NCBI RefSeq assembly: GCF_048771995.1
Contig: NC_133024.1
Coordinates: forward strand, 2,237,001 to 2,301,000
From: Taeniopygia guttata
Lineage: Eukaryota; Chordata; Aves; Passeriformes; Estrildidae
Length of the DNA stretch: 64,000 bases
Reading direction: 5' to 3'
A program made the position numbers and the translations under genes. The notes beneath the pieces are model-generated. The model was given only the letters and a program-made list of their open reading frames with translations. It had not been told where the DNA came from and did no database searches. Of the stretch, positions 13,901 through 22,674 are shown one piece after another; positions within the stretch are counted from its first letter, which is position 1, and every line of letters starts with the position of its first letter.

Positions 13901-16900
13901 GTCTCTGCTAGTGAGTGTCCTCTAAAGATAATTTCCTTAAAGTTACAGTTTCTCATAAAGTACCCATACATCACACTCAAATGAAGAGTAGGTCTGCATA
14001 GTAATGTTAATACTAAGATATTTAACCTTTTTGTCTTAAGTCAAGCAATTGTAAATCCACTCTGGAGCAGTAGTACATAAAATTTATTGATAGCTTTCTA
14101 CAATAATTCATTTAGTCTTCATCACTTTCTTGGCTAGCTACAAAAGGAAACAATATTGCAAAATAATAGTACAGCATAATAGTACAAAATACTGCAAAGT
14201 AATATTTCATTTACTAGACAGAGATATTTATTTATTACAAAATTAACAATATCTCTTAGTCCCTAAATTACAGTTTATTATTATTGATATGACTTGACTC
14301 ACAACAGAAATCAGCCATACTGGGCTTTAATTATATATCATGATGAAACGCAGTGAGGAGCTTTGGAAAGGTAGCACAGAAATTCTCAGTCAGAAATATT
14401 TCTGACTTGAATATTACAGGTTTAGAGTAAGATTCTTCTAGTGTATATAGTGTAGTTACAAAGGAAAGGCTTCTATTTAAAGATGGGATTAAATATCTTG
14501 TTTGGAAAACACTGTTCCAGTTTCTGTCATTGCTGTAAATAGGCAATTAAAGGTGATTTTTAGGTCTGTGTTGTCTTTAATTCAATTTTAACATTTTTCA
14601 TTTCAGTAAATATTCCAGAATATGATGAGCCAGAGGATAGAACTGGTATGTACGGTTTCCTCTCTCTTTTTTTATTCTATTTTTTTTTTACTTTCTAATC
14701 CCTTTTTGTGTTTCTGGTGAAAATTCTGTAGAAATGTTGTAATGCTTTACTTTATCATAGGTCATCTCATTAACTTTTCTTCTTTGCTTCAGATGACAAT
14801 AGTGAAAAGGTTAATGACCAGGCAAAGCTAATAGTGGGAATTGTGGTCGGTCTTCTGCTGGTTGCTCTGATTGCAGGTGTTGTCTACTGGCTCTATGTGA
14901 AGAAATCAAAGTAAGAATTTTTTGAAAACTTTATACTAAGCTGGAAAAAGAACAGTGATAAGAAAATATGTATGTTTACTTGTTTTCCTTCCTCTACAGC
15001 ATTCCAGTTTTCTGGAGTGGGGAAAAGCTGTTACAGTGGGTGCACTTGATAGCAAAAGGAAACTTTTTGGTACCTCTGATTAGCTTGTCCTAATGCTTAA
15101 TGGAACTCATCTCCTGGAGGTGGGGTTCTCAGATTTTCATAGATCATAACAGTAATGAGGTCCTGTTTCCTGACAGCCAAATCTGTGCATTTAATATAGT
15201 ATTTAATTGTGGAACTTGATGTGTGGAAGTCTGTTGGCTGTACTGGTGCTTCATTTAGACTTTGGCTACCTTCATTTAGAAATTGGCTTCCTTGTTTCCT
15301 TTAAAAATGGAATAACATACAGAATAAGACTCAACCAGCTCAGGAAGAAGAGAGATCCTTAATTGTTTTGTTCATGTGTACTTTGAGATTTCTGAAATAA
15401 ACCTGTAAAAATAGAGCTTCTGTTGCTGAAATATCTAGGAGCTCTCATCCCAATGCAGCTTTTAGACATCACAGGCATAGAACAGCATTTTCCATTTTCA
15501 AGTTTCTGCCTTGCCACAGAGGCTCACTTCAGAAAATAAATGGGAAGGTGTCAAGAAGTGACTGTGTTGCTCCATCCTTTTGAGGCTGGCTATTTCTGTG
15601 TGCCCCACTTGGTCTTTCCCCCATAGCTTTGTCTCCAGGGGGAAATGAGGGCAGGCAGAAGCAGGTTTGCTTTCTGACAGCTCTCAGAGCTGCTTCTGAG
15701 CAGGTTAAGTGGCCGTGCATAGCATGCTCCAATCAGTACAGGTGTAAAAGCAGTCTTAAAGTTCAATTGGTTTTAGTATGATCTTCCATTAAAATTGAAT
15801 CAAATGAAATCTCAAATACACCAGTGGGATTTTCCTATGAACAAATGTGTATTCACTGATGTGAAAGTACAACAAGGAATTCTCCATCTGCTAAGAAATG
15901 TTCTTTTTTTGGATAATACATAAAGACTTTGGCTCAGCCATAACTGATCAGGTTTTTGAAGTTTTCCAAATATAGAATTGTTATAAATTACCCATGCACA
16001 GAACCGTACTCAGATACTACAGAGAGTTTTTTGGTTTTTTTCCAAAGCTTATGCTTTTTTTGGGAAAAAATTAAAAGTAACAGTATAGTGCTTTTCCTCC
16101 CACACTTTGCTACTCTTGCAAGAATGCCGACGATAACTTTGCCTTTTCAAATGTGTTAATGTGGAGCCATGAAACTGTAGTACACTGCTTTGGGTTTCTT
16201 TGGATGAGGTGGTTTGAGTATAACAAGGGCAGAGAAGGTAAAATATCTCTTCTTGCACCATGGAGTAGTGTGGGGAGAGCTGACAGGAATCATAGAGTAT
16301 ATCATGAGATGAATTTATAAATTACAACAATTTTTTTGGTTTCAAAGATAGGATATGGCATAATTTAAATGGACACCACTTCTTTTCCTCGTGTTCAGCT
16401 TCTTTTCCTAAAGCTTAGAGGAAAAATTAGAACTAGAATTGATTAGACAGGTTCACTGGAAACAAAAATGTCTTTATAATTAAACAATAATCTCTGTATT
16501 TGACACATGGTTGCTGGCTTCCAAACCCCTTAATTGATGTATCATCATTGACAATCTCCTGCTCTCTGTATATTTTTTTAATTGATCTGTTGTTATCCTC
16601 CCTGCTTTCTGCACACCATACTTGCAGGAGCAAGCAGAATGTCAGTGCCTAATTCTGGCAAAGTTTTCATTATGGATCATAGCCTAGAAATCAAAGTAGA
16701 CCTTGCTAAAAGCAACTTTCACCTCTGGACACAACCCCATCCAGGCCAGCAGGTAGTAGTTATTTTTTGAAGCCACCCCTGACCAGTAACTCACCTAATC
16801 TCTATCCCCAAAGTGACGCCAAAGGAAAGTCTGAGAAGGCAGCAGCACAGAACTTTCCAAGTCTGCCGAGGCAAGAAAAACATTCCTTTTTTTGTTATTG

Positions 16901-19900
16901 GTGTTGTGGTTTGTATAATCTTCTATTGTCTTGTCATCCACACTAAGTAGGAATTATACTTACAGCCTTGGAATATATTCACAATAAATCACTTGTACAG
17001 TTACTCACTGCCTCAGCTTCACTTGATGGAAAAGCTGATTATTGCCACATATTCTTTTCAGTGTGAATATTGTCCCATAAATCAGAGATTCATCTGTATT
17101 CCACATCCTGCAACCAGCCTCCTCTTGAATAAAGAGTTGAGCCTACCCACCCCAGCATGCCTTGTTTCTCCTTCATCTGAGCAGAAGGCCAAGCACTTGT
17201 TCTCTGCAGATTTCTCCTTTTTCCAAAAAGGATGCTGTAAACTAATCTGTACCAAACAGAATATACCTCAGCACTTCAGAATCTTTCTAACATTTTTGTG
17301 TCAAGCGTCAGTTGAGAGATTGCAGGACACTCATGTTAGGTAAATGCTTCATATATAAAATTTCCATCTTGCCAGACACAGCTGAGGGTACGGCAGAAAT
17401 GAGAGATTCAAAAAGGAAAGGGTGCACTCAAAACCCTGTCCCCTGCTCCCTAGTCATGGAAGCTGGCATGTAGTTGGCTCTTGGCCCCGTTTTTATCCCT
17501 GGAGTTGGGAGGTGCCCAAATCTCAAGTCAGGCTAGATCAAGGTTAAAGTGGTTCAACAGCCAGCGAAGGAAACTTCAGCTGGGCCAGCTGAAAGTTGTT
17601 CACACTCAGAGCACATCAAACTCTTGAAACGTTTCTTAGGTCACAGTGATGACAAAGGTTACTGGCATCTCTGAAACTGAGCACTTGAAGCATAACAATT
17701 CTGCTTTTCTGGTACTTTATAGCAAACAAGCATATGAGTTAATGTGGTGGGCCAAATATGTAAGAAATTCACTATGTTTTCAACAAAACTCAGCATTTGT
17801 ATTTGTTTTCACTCAGTTCCCTTTCAGAGAAAAGACATAGTTACCAAACATCTCTGAAAGTGTCAGCTCATAACACAAATCTAATAAAAAAATAATACAA
17901 ATTAGAAACAGTCACCCATTTCTTGATGACTGGAATATTTTTCTAATATCTCTGTGGTTTTTCCTACTGATGGACAGTTGAAAATAATTGGAGGAAGTGG
18001 AAGGTAAAATTGAAGTAAATAAGGAGGTTGCAGCTAGTCCAGATTGGGATGTATAAAACTTTTAGCTCCTAGAAAATCATCTGGAACAGTGCAGTTGAGT
18101 GTAGCTTTAATGAAATCCATCTTGCTTCAGCACCCAGAACTACACAGATATGTATCATCTTATCTGTCATTATCACAAGGCTGGGTGACAAGGACAAACA
18201 GCACTGCATACTTTTTCCCTTAAATAGTGCTGAGGACAAGGCCTAGATTTGTGAGATTAAAAGATATCAGAAATTAAAACCCTACAGTAATCTTTGGGTC
18301 ACCTGTATGCAGTCTGTATTTACACTGCAGCAGGCAAAACAATTATCATGGAAAAATGGTCTTTGTATTACCAACAACGCTATGAACAGTGTCTGAACAA
18401 GAGCCATGAAAATAGTGGCCTCACAGCACACACACTCCAAAGAATGCTAAAAATCTCACTTTGGCACTACTGGCACTACTTACAGAGGGATTTTGATTAG
18501 GATTCCCTGAGGATAATTATTTTCCTGAAGAGCAAGCATAGATAAATATTACACACGAGTCATAATTTTAGCAAGAGCTGAGAATGTTCCATGATTTACA
18601 AATTAATTTAAGGGGGGGGGAAAGAAAAAGAAGAGTTGAGTGAGTAACTCATATTTATACAACCAACTTCTCTCTCTTCCAAACAACACTATCAAAGGTG
18701 TGGGCTTTTTTTTTTTGTTTGTTTTTGTGGAGCTGCAGAGAATGACAGTGTGAGAGTACTCCAGGTAGTATGGGTAAAGTGGGCTGTCTTCCCTTTTGGT
18801 TGAATCCTTGGGAATATTTCTATAAGTTCAGAATCTATTGCCCAGCTACTCAGATATTATGAGGAAAATCTGGAGCTGCAGATGGAGGAAGCTGGGAAAA
18901 AAAAAAAAAGGAACACAAAAAAAGTAAGGAACAACTGTTGTGGAATGTTAAGCTGGAAAAGGATCATTTGTCCTGTGCCTGAAGTCACCTCAGGAAGTGA
19001 GGGTGACTTTTTTTGAGATGTTTTGAGACATTTCTGTTACAAACCCAAGCCATTCTGTTGAGCCCTAGGGGCTGTGCTGTGCAAGGGGTGCTGCTCCTCT
19101 GCAGGGCACTGCCTGTGCACCACATCTCCGTGCAAAATAACTCCTGGGTCTCTTGATGACACCGTTTAGATAGCACTTAAAGAGGCTGCAGCATTGTTTG
19201 TGCTGAGGTGGTGATTCTGCCTCGATAATGGTATTTGGGGAACAAAAAACCAGGTCAGCAGGATCACTGAGGCATCATAAATAAACAGCTGCATTTCAGT
19301 CTCAGGCATTGAGAATTGAAATCCATCTGATTGTCAGACATGAAGAACTGCTGCTGCTCTCATTTCAAGCAGGTGTTTCACTCCAAAAGTGTTCTGGAGC
19401 ATCTGCCTCGTTCAAAGGTAGTGTTGCCCTTTAAGTCTCCCATTTTTGCCCAGTGTGGCTTTTAGGAAAATAAAGGTGACATTTAATTTGGCTGAATATA
19501 GAGCTAAAATAGATTACTTCAAAAATCAAAACCTGATCACATTGCAGGATCTCCTGACATTAGTCATTGAATACTTTTAACCTAATCAAAGACCAGACAG
19601 TTCTCTCTGCTGTTAAGTGTCAGGTCATATGAGATTCAGTCTGATTTGGGCACTGTAAAACTGGTGATAAGAAGCCAAAAAAAGGATCCCAGTGAGCCAT
19701 GCCAGTAGCCTATCCAGTCTCCAGGAGCAGACATTAGCAGCTATATGAGGACAGATGTGCATGGTACTGCTTTCTCACATCCAACTCACTTCAGCCCAGG
19801 TAATTGCCTGAGTCCAGATTCTTTCAGCTTTTCATCTCTTCCCCTATTGTCTCCAATTTTGTGAGACTTATTTATGGAAAAGACTCATTAGCCACATGAC

Positions 19901-22647
19901 AAGCTAAATTATGTGCTCAACCTAGACCAAACAGTTTTTAAATTATATATTTCTTTTAATTTTCAAGGGATTTTTTTTTGAGGGGTTGTTTCTTTTTTGT
20001 TAGGATTAAAGAGATTTGTGAAAGGTTGTTAAGCTCACAGAAGGTCAGTCTCTACCAAAGCATTGAATTTTCTTCTTCATTGCATTTCATATCCTTCCCT
20101 TTTATTGATGTAATGCATTTCAGGTTTTGAATAACAAAAAAAAAAAAAAAAAAAATAGATTGTTACTGTGCAATAGAAATTTACCACTGTAGAACAAGTT
20201 ACTTTGTAATACTATCTCAGCACTTTTAAAATTAAATTTGCCTGCAATGAAGAGGAGCTCAGATCTTTGCAGTAAATGGGTTTCCAGCATGATACCTTCC
20301 TGTCAGTCACACAAATACAGCAGAAGCACCCTAAACCAACAGCAAAAGATAACACAGCTTTAAAACATTTAAACTTATGGCCCTTCAGGAAGTAACCTTC
20401 TCTAAACCCAAAAAGATTTTAGAGTGGTCCCTTTCAGCATAGCCTGTGGGATTTGGGATGCAGAATCCCAAATCCACCTGGAGCTGGAGAGCAGCATTTC
20501 AGCAGCACTCCCAGAGGTGGGCAGGGGTGAGGTGAGGCATTTGCAGTGCCCCAGGAGTGTCGGAACTCAAAATGTCCCTCAGACATTTTTGGAGGTTCCA
20601 GGTCCAGGTCAGAAGCATTTGAGACCCTGGCAGGCAGCTGGAAACAGCTGTGATTTTGGGTTTGAGCCATGGAATGATTTACCAACCTTGCAGGAAGAAC
20701 AAGAAGTCACAAAAGTTTAGATATAGTAGAAGTAGTCACAAAGTAGAGGGAAGAATTTTTGAGTGCTGTACAGGGGGGTTTTGGTTTTGTACATGGGGGT
20801 CAGAGGTTTAAGATGGAGGGATTTGGGTCTGCCCTGTCCTCCCTCTTTCTCCTTCCTTGCCTCCATGTTCTTGGTGATGTTGGCACTCACAGATTGGTTT
20901 AGAGTAGAAAGGCACCATTTAATATAGGTAATGGGCATTGGGGAAAAACTGTACCCATGTAACATGTAATGTACCATATAAAAGATAGAAAAGCACCATT
21001 TAATATAGGTAATAGGCATTGGGGAAAAACTGTACCCATGTAACACGTAATGTACCATATAAAAGATAGAAAAGCACCATTTAATATAGGTAATAGGCAT
21101 TGGGGACAAACTGTACCCATGTAACACGTAATGTACCATATAAAAGACAGCAGCAGCCCTGGGCGGGGAGAGAAGAAGCAGTCGGGAGTCAGAGAGGATG
21201 TCAGGGTGTGTGTGTGCCTCTGCCTGAGCTGTGAGCAAACCACAGCAGCCCAAGGAGAAAATCTTTTAGATAACTTGCAATAAACTGCCTTGAGACCGAA
21301 CAACAGAGACTGCTGAGCCTTTCTTTGGAAGCTCGGGGTGGAGGAGAGACTTTTCCACCACACAGAACCTCTGAGCTCTGGCACAGGAGCTCTTCATAGC
21401 CAAGGGCTGAGCTTCCCTGGCTCAGCAGGGTCCTTGGGGCAGGGCACAGGCCGTGCAGCCGGCCTTTGCTCAGATGAGGATGCGGCAGGAGCGCTCCTCC
21501 AGCGATGATCCCACCGATAAATCCCGCTGTGCGTGCGTTCCTGCATGGTGTCAGCCTGCCATCCCCACTCCCCAGCCTGTGTCTGCCTTGTCCTCCTCCG
21601 GTCAGCGTCACCCCAGTCTGTACCCCAAAGCAAGGGTGAGCATATGCATCAGTCTGTCGCAGCACACCGCACTTTTCTGTAGGGGGAACAAAATATCTGT
21701 CGGGAAAATGCGGCCACGATAATCTGCTTTGACGCAAGGGATTTGCTTTGTCCCACTCAAACGCATTTGCCTGTTTACATCTTAAAAATTGGGGCCTTCC
21801 AAATGTTATCACAGCGCTGCAGGAATCTTTCACCTTGGCAGACAGTGAGGCTTCTCACAGATTAAATGAATGGCATAGTGGTTTTATTGTGCTAAGCTAA
21901 ACTAAGCACTTAACTCATTAATTCATCACCACTACTTGCATTAAGGAAGACCTGCTACTTTAAATGAGGCATTTTCCCCCCCTCAAACATTTACACAATC
22001 TCATCTTTACCCAAAGCTTGTCAGTTGTAGCTAGCACAGACCTACAAGCCAGAGTGAGATATTTTTTTCAGTGGTGCCGGAATTTTCACGAGTTTCTTCA
22101 CATTTAAAGAGCTTCCGTTTGGCACAGGCTCTGAAAGTCGTTTACTACAAATACACAAAAGATTGCTGTGTTGATCAAGATATTTTAGCCACACTTGTAA
22201 TGTTTTAGTATGCCTTAAAGCAGACTCATGTCTATTGAAACAAGCTGCACAATTACTTTGTCAAGAAACGTGGATCTCCACAACTGGTTTAACCTTACTA
22301 AATGTCTGCTGGCTCAGAATAATTCTGAATTCCTCAAGAGGTAGATCAAACACACAGAGCCCTGCTGCAGTACTTCCTGTGGTACCCACAGCAGTGGGGG
22401 ATCTGGTGGCACTGGCCTCTTCACAGACATATGCAAACCTGTTGCTCTGCTCAGAACAGAACTGTCAAAATTTTCTGTTCAGTGTGAGGGGAGGAGGCAG
22501 TGTCATTAATATGAGTATGGAACAAATTACTGCAAAAATGACCTTCCTTTTCATTATAGGACAGCATCAAAACATGTAGACAAAGATCTTGGAAATATAG
22601 AAGAAAACAAAAAACTAGAGGAAAACAATCATAAATCTGAAACTTAA
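247..22647 (+). CDS. ALCAM: ALCAM (CD166) gene, 3' part, 12 coding exons
   Basis: Activated leukocyte cell adhesion molecule is a type I membrane glycoprotein of the Ig superfamily. It mediates homophilic adhesion and binds CD6. The coding exons join 247-311, 716-803, 1610-1792, 4674-4801, 6384-6513, 11059-11171, 11953-12088, 12164-12297, 13778-13910, 14607-14645, 14793-14910 and 22560-22647. Phases fit at every junction, giving 1,355 nt and about 450 residues to TAA at 22645-22647. Human ALCAM is 583 residues, so roughly 133 residues (signal peptide and first V domain) are encoded upstream of the window. All four visible Ig domains keep their cysteine pair, and at least seven N-glycosylation sequons are present. 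The translation aligns closely, without gaps I could see, to human ALCAM as I remember it, so I regard this as an intact ortholog. The exon numbers used below assume the mammalian 16-exon structure. Confidence 0.97.
312..715 (+). other. ALCAM: ALCAM intron 4 with 9-bp minisatellite
   Basis: This is a 404-nt intron. It contains about five head-to-tail copies of a 9-bp unit (TATTTATTC) near 466-523. The long minus-strand frames here, including an Arg-Ile-Asn repeat translation, arise from that repeat and are not genes. Confidence 0.85.
466..523. repeat. 9-bp minisatellite, about 5 copies
   Basis: Copies of TATTTATTC run in tandem; the later copies carry a T-to-C change (TATTTACTC) and then decay. 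It is confined to ALCAM intron 4. Confidence 0.85.
716..803 (+). CDS. ALCAM: ALCAM exon 5: second Ig domain, first cysteine
   Basis: The exon is 88 nt, phase 0 to phase 1. It encodes [20 protein letters not shown] and the residues following. The Cys in GECV is the first of the disulphide pair of the second V-type domain, and the Trp in VTWFKNG is the core Ig tryptophan. NVT is an N-glycosylation sequon, as in human (GNITW). The acceptor is TTTTGCAG at 708-715 and the donor is ATG|GTAGGT. Confidence 0.96.
804..1609 (+). other. ALCAM: ALCAM intron 5
   Basis: This is an 806-nt intron, AT-rich and T-rich towards its 3' end. I see no repeat element or RNA gene. The frames at 798-1058 and 1427-1621 are intronic shadows. 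Confidence 0.8.
1610..1792 (+). CDS. ALCAM: ALCAM exon 6: rest of second Ig domain
   Basis: The exon is 183 nt, phase 1 to phase 1. It encodes [20 protein letters not shown] through [20 protein letters not shown] and ends FDVH plus a split Tyr codon. The Cys in FSCIVTYYG is the partner of the exon 5 cysteine and closes the second V-type domain. YYGPSGQKT matches human ALCAM exactly. The acceptor is TCTTTTCAG and the donor is ACT|GTAAGT. Confidence 0.97.
1793..4673 (+). other. ALCAM: ALCAM intron 6
   Basis: This is a 2,881-nt intron. It is mixed-composition DNA with slightly G-rich stretches around 2430-2800 and 3170-3420. I recognise no LINE, LTR or RNA gene. The many short frames on both strands are not supported by splice signals or protein similarity. 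Confidence 0.75.
4674..4801 (+). CDS. ALCAM: ALCAM exon 7: third Ig domain, first half
   Basis: The exon is 128 nt, phase 1 to phase 0. It begins with the split Tyr, then [11 protein letters not shown], and includes [18 protein letters not shown] and EFLFYIP. This is the first half of the first C2-type Ig domain, with its first Cys (LKCSG) and an NIT sequon. The acceptor is TTTTCACAG and the donor is CCA|GTAAGT. It is near-identical to human over DNITLKC and GNGNPPP. Confidence 0.97.
4802..6383 (+). other. ALCAM: ALCAM intron 7
   Basis: This is a 1,582-nt intron with no recognised mobile element. There is a short C run near 5013 and short T runs near 6077 and 6113. Confidence 0.75.
6384..6513 (+). 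CDS. ALCAM: ALCAM exon 8: third Ig domain, second half
   Basis: The exon is 130 nt, phase 0 to phase 1. It encodes [20 protein letters not shown] and continues [17 protein letters not shown] and TTITVH. The Cys in EYKCSL pairs with that of exon 7. RNATGEY holds an N-glycosylation sequon shared with human. The acceptor is CCACCTGCAG and the donor is ACT|GTAAGT. Confidence 0.97.
6514..11058 (+). other. ALCAM: ALCAM intron 8
   Basis: This is a 4,545-nt intron. It contains a 32-nt T run at 7934-7965 and otherwise unassigned AT-rich sequence. No frame of convincing length or composition is present, and I see no LTR or CR1 sequence. Confidence 0.75.
7934..7965. repeat. Poly(T) tract, 32 nt
   Basis: An uninterrupted run of T. 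It could be the A tail of a decayed minus-strand retroposed sequence, but no recognisable body or target-site duplication adjoins it. Confidence 0.9.
11059..11171 (+). CDS. ALCAM: ALCAM exon 9: fourth Ig domain, first half
   Basis: The exon is 113 nt, phase 1 to phase 0. It encodes Y plus [20 protein letters not shown], then [17 protein letters not shown]. It has the first Cys of the fourth Ig domain (VSCTI), an NAT sequon and the core Trp (VFWIK). The acceptor is TATCCCAG and the donor is AAG|GTCAGT. Confidence 0.97.
11172..11952 (+). other. ALCAM: ALCAM intron 9
   Basis: This is a 781-nt intron with no recognised repeat or RNA gene. Confidence 0.75.
11953..12088 (+). CDS. ALCAM: ALCAM exon 10: fourth Ig domain, second half
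   Basis: The exon is 136 nt, phase 0 to phase 1. It encodes [20 protein letters not shown], then [20 protein letters not shown] and KLIVE plus a split Gly. The DAGNYVCET motif is the classical Ig tyrosine corner with the second Cys. The acceptor is CTTTATCAG and the donor is AAG|GTAAGC. It is followed by an unusually short intron of 75 nt. Confidence 0.97.
12089..12163 (+). other. ALCAM: ALCAM intron 10, only 75 nt
   Basis: This very short intron runs from GTAAGC to TTCTTGTAG. Its length is a multiple of three, but an in-frame TAA at 12115-12117 would end the protein if it were retained. Confidence 0.93.
12164..12297 (+). CDS. ALCAM: ALCAM exon 11: fifth Ig domain, first half
   Basis: The exon is 134 nt, phase 1 to phase 0. 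It encodes [20 protein letters not shown], then [18 protein letters not shown] and SGSILNK. It carries the first Cys (IICHV) and core Trp (VQWTV) of the last C2-type domain. The acceptor is GTTCTTGTAG. The donor is not GT: the frame to the next exon requires AAA|GCAAGT, a GC donor at 12298-12299. The Asn-Lys at the exon end joins the Thr opening the next exon to make an NKT sequon, like NQT in human. Confidence 0.95.
12298..13777 (+). other. ALCAM: ALCAM intron 11, GC-AG type
   Basis: This is a 1,480-nt intron starting GCAAGT and ending TTTTCAG. It is AT-rich, with no recognised repeat. The nearby GT at 12302 would shift the frame. Confidence 0.88.
13778..13910 (+). CDS. ALCAM: ALCAM exon 12: fifth Ig domain, second half
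   Basis: The exon is 133 nt, phase 0 to phase 1. It encodes [20 protein letters not shown], then [20 protein letters not shown] and NVSA. It contains the second Cys of the membrane-proximal Ig domain (LTCIAEN) and sequons NVT and NVS. The acceptor is CACCTTTTCAG and the donor is CTA|GTGAGT. The ENVTLTC and AEN motifs match human. Confidence 0.97.
13911..14606 (+). other. ALCAM: ALCAM intron 12
   Basis: This is a 696-nt AT-rich intron with no recognised repeat. It ends in a long pyrimidine stretch before the short cassette exon. Confidence 0.8.
14607..14645 (+). CDS. ALCAM: ALCAM exon 13: 39-nt stalk cassette exon
   Basis: A 39-nt exon, phase 1 at both ends, so including or skipping it keeps the frame. 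It encodes an acidic stalk segment, [13 protein letters not shown], between the last Ig domain and the membrane. The acceptor is CATTTCAG and the donor is CTG|GTATGT. In human the equivalent 13-residue exon is the one missing from ALCAM isoform 2. Its size and position here match, so alternative splicing is likely but not shown by the sequence. Confidence 0.92.
14646..14792 (+). other. ALCAM: ALCAM intron 13, 147 nt
   Basis: A short intron with a T-rich 5' half, ending TTTGCTTCAG. Confidence 0.9.
14793..14910 (+). CDS. ALCAM: ALCAM exon 14: stalk end and transmembrane helix
   Basis: The exon is 118 nt, phase 1 to phase 2. It encodes [13 protein letters not shown], then the hydrophobic helix [20 protein letters not shown], followed by LYVKKSK as a basic stop-transfer anchor. 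Small-residue positions (G-x3-G in IVGIVVG) are conserved with human. The acceptor is TTTGCTTCAG and the donor is AAA|GTAAGA. Confidence 0.97.
20136..20155. repeat. Poly(A) tract, 20 nt
   Basis: An uninterrupted A run about 280 nt upstream of the intronic LTR. No retroposed body is recognised. Confidence 0.85.
20904..21146 (+). repeat. 81-bp unit, three tandem copies in LTR U3
   Basis: The copies are 20904-20984, 20985-21065 and 21066-21146, differing at only a few positions each. Each ends in TATAAAAG (20977-20984, 21058-21065, 21139-21146). Because 81 is divisible by three, all frames repeat in register, which creates long spurious minus-strand reading frames. Confidence 0.95.
21139..21146 (+). 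promoter_or_regulatory. Promoter-proximal TATA box of the LTR
   Basis: TATAAAAG is followed by a G/A-rich leader (GGGCGGGGAGAGAAG). It is the third and most downstream of three equivalent TATA boxes; activity is not known. Confidence 0.55.
22560..22647 (+). CDS. ALCAM: ALCAM exon 15: cytoplasmic tail and stop
   Basis: The coding part is 88 nt (the exon continues to 22674 as 3'UTR). After the split Lys it encodes [20 protein letters not shown], then ENNHKSET and TAA at 22645-22647. This is the short lysine- and glutamate-rich tail that binds ERM proteins and syntenin in mammals. The acceptor is TTTTCATTATAG. The last residues are SET, where human ends TEA. The exon ends with an ideal donor CAG|GTAAGT at 22672-22680. 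Confidence 0.97.
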
Positions 22648-22674
22648 GAGAAAATGTGTCAGTCATCATTCCAG
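22648..22674 (+). other. ALCAM: ALCAM 3'UTR, first segment
   Basis: This is 27 nt of untranslated sequence between the stop codon and the last splice donor. The short distance should spare the mRNA from nonsense-mediated decay. Confidence 0.9.

Larger units (their letters stand above)
20420..21363 (+). mobile_element. Long ERV-type LTR, probably solo
   Basis: A retroviral-like LTR in the sense orientation of ALCAM. Seen directly: three tandem 81-bp units with TATA boxes (20904-21146), an AATAAA at 21279-21284 about 130 nt beyond the last TATA box, and a U5-like end ACTTTTCCACCACA near 21350-21363. No primer-binding site or gag/pol reading frame follows, so it looks like a solo LTR. The motifs upstream of the repeats (for example near 20580-20720) resemble long passerine ERV LTRs as I remember them. 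The 5' boundary is uncertain: it could be near 20,420 or near 20,715. No target-site duplication was identified. Confidence 0.65.
14911..22559 (+). other. ALCAM: ALCAM intron 14, carrying a long LTR
   Basis: At 7,649 nt this is the largest visible ALCAM intron. It includes a 20-nt A run at 20136-20155, a long LTR at about 20,420-21,363 and an unusually CpG-rich patch at 21,365-21,735. The remainder is unassigned. No extra exon fits the ALCAM frame. Confidence 0.8.

Noticed and set aside
20717..21384. Long minus-strand reading frames (178 and 161 codons) with a repeated motif
   Set aside because: They are antisense readings of the 81-bp LTR repeat. Because the unit is divisible by three, no stop accumulates. 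There is no similarity or splice support.
21201..21833. 210-codon minus-strand frame, the longest in the window
   Set aside because: It overlaps the LTR end and a CpG-rich patch where stop codons are rare. The translation has no recognisable domain, so it is kept only as a CpG-rich finding.
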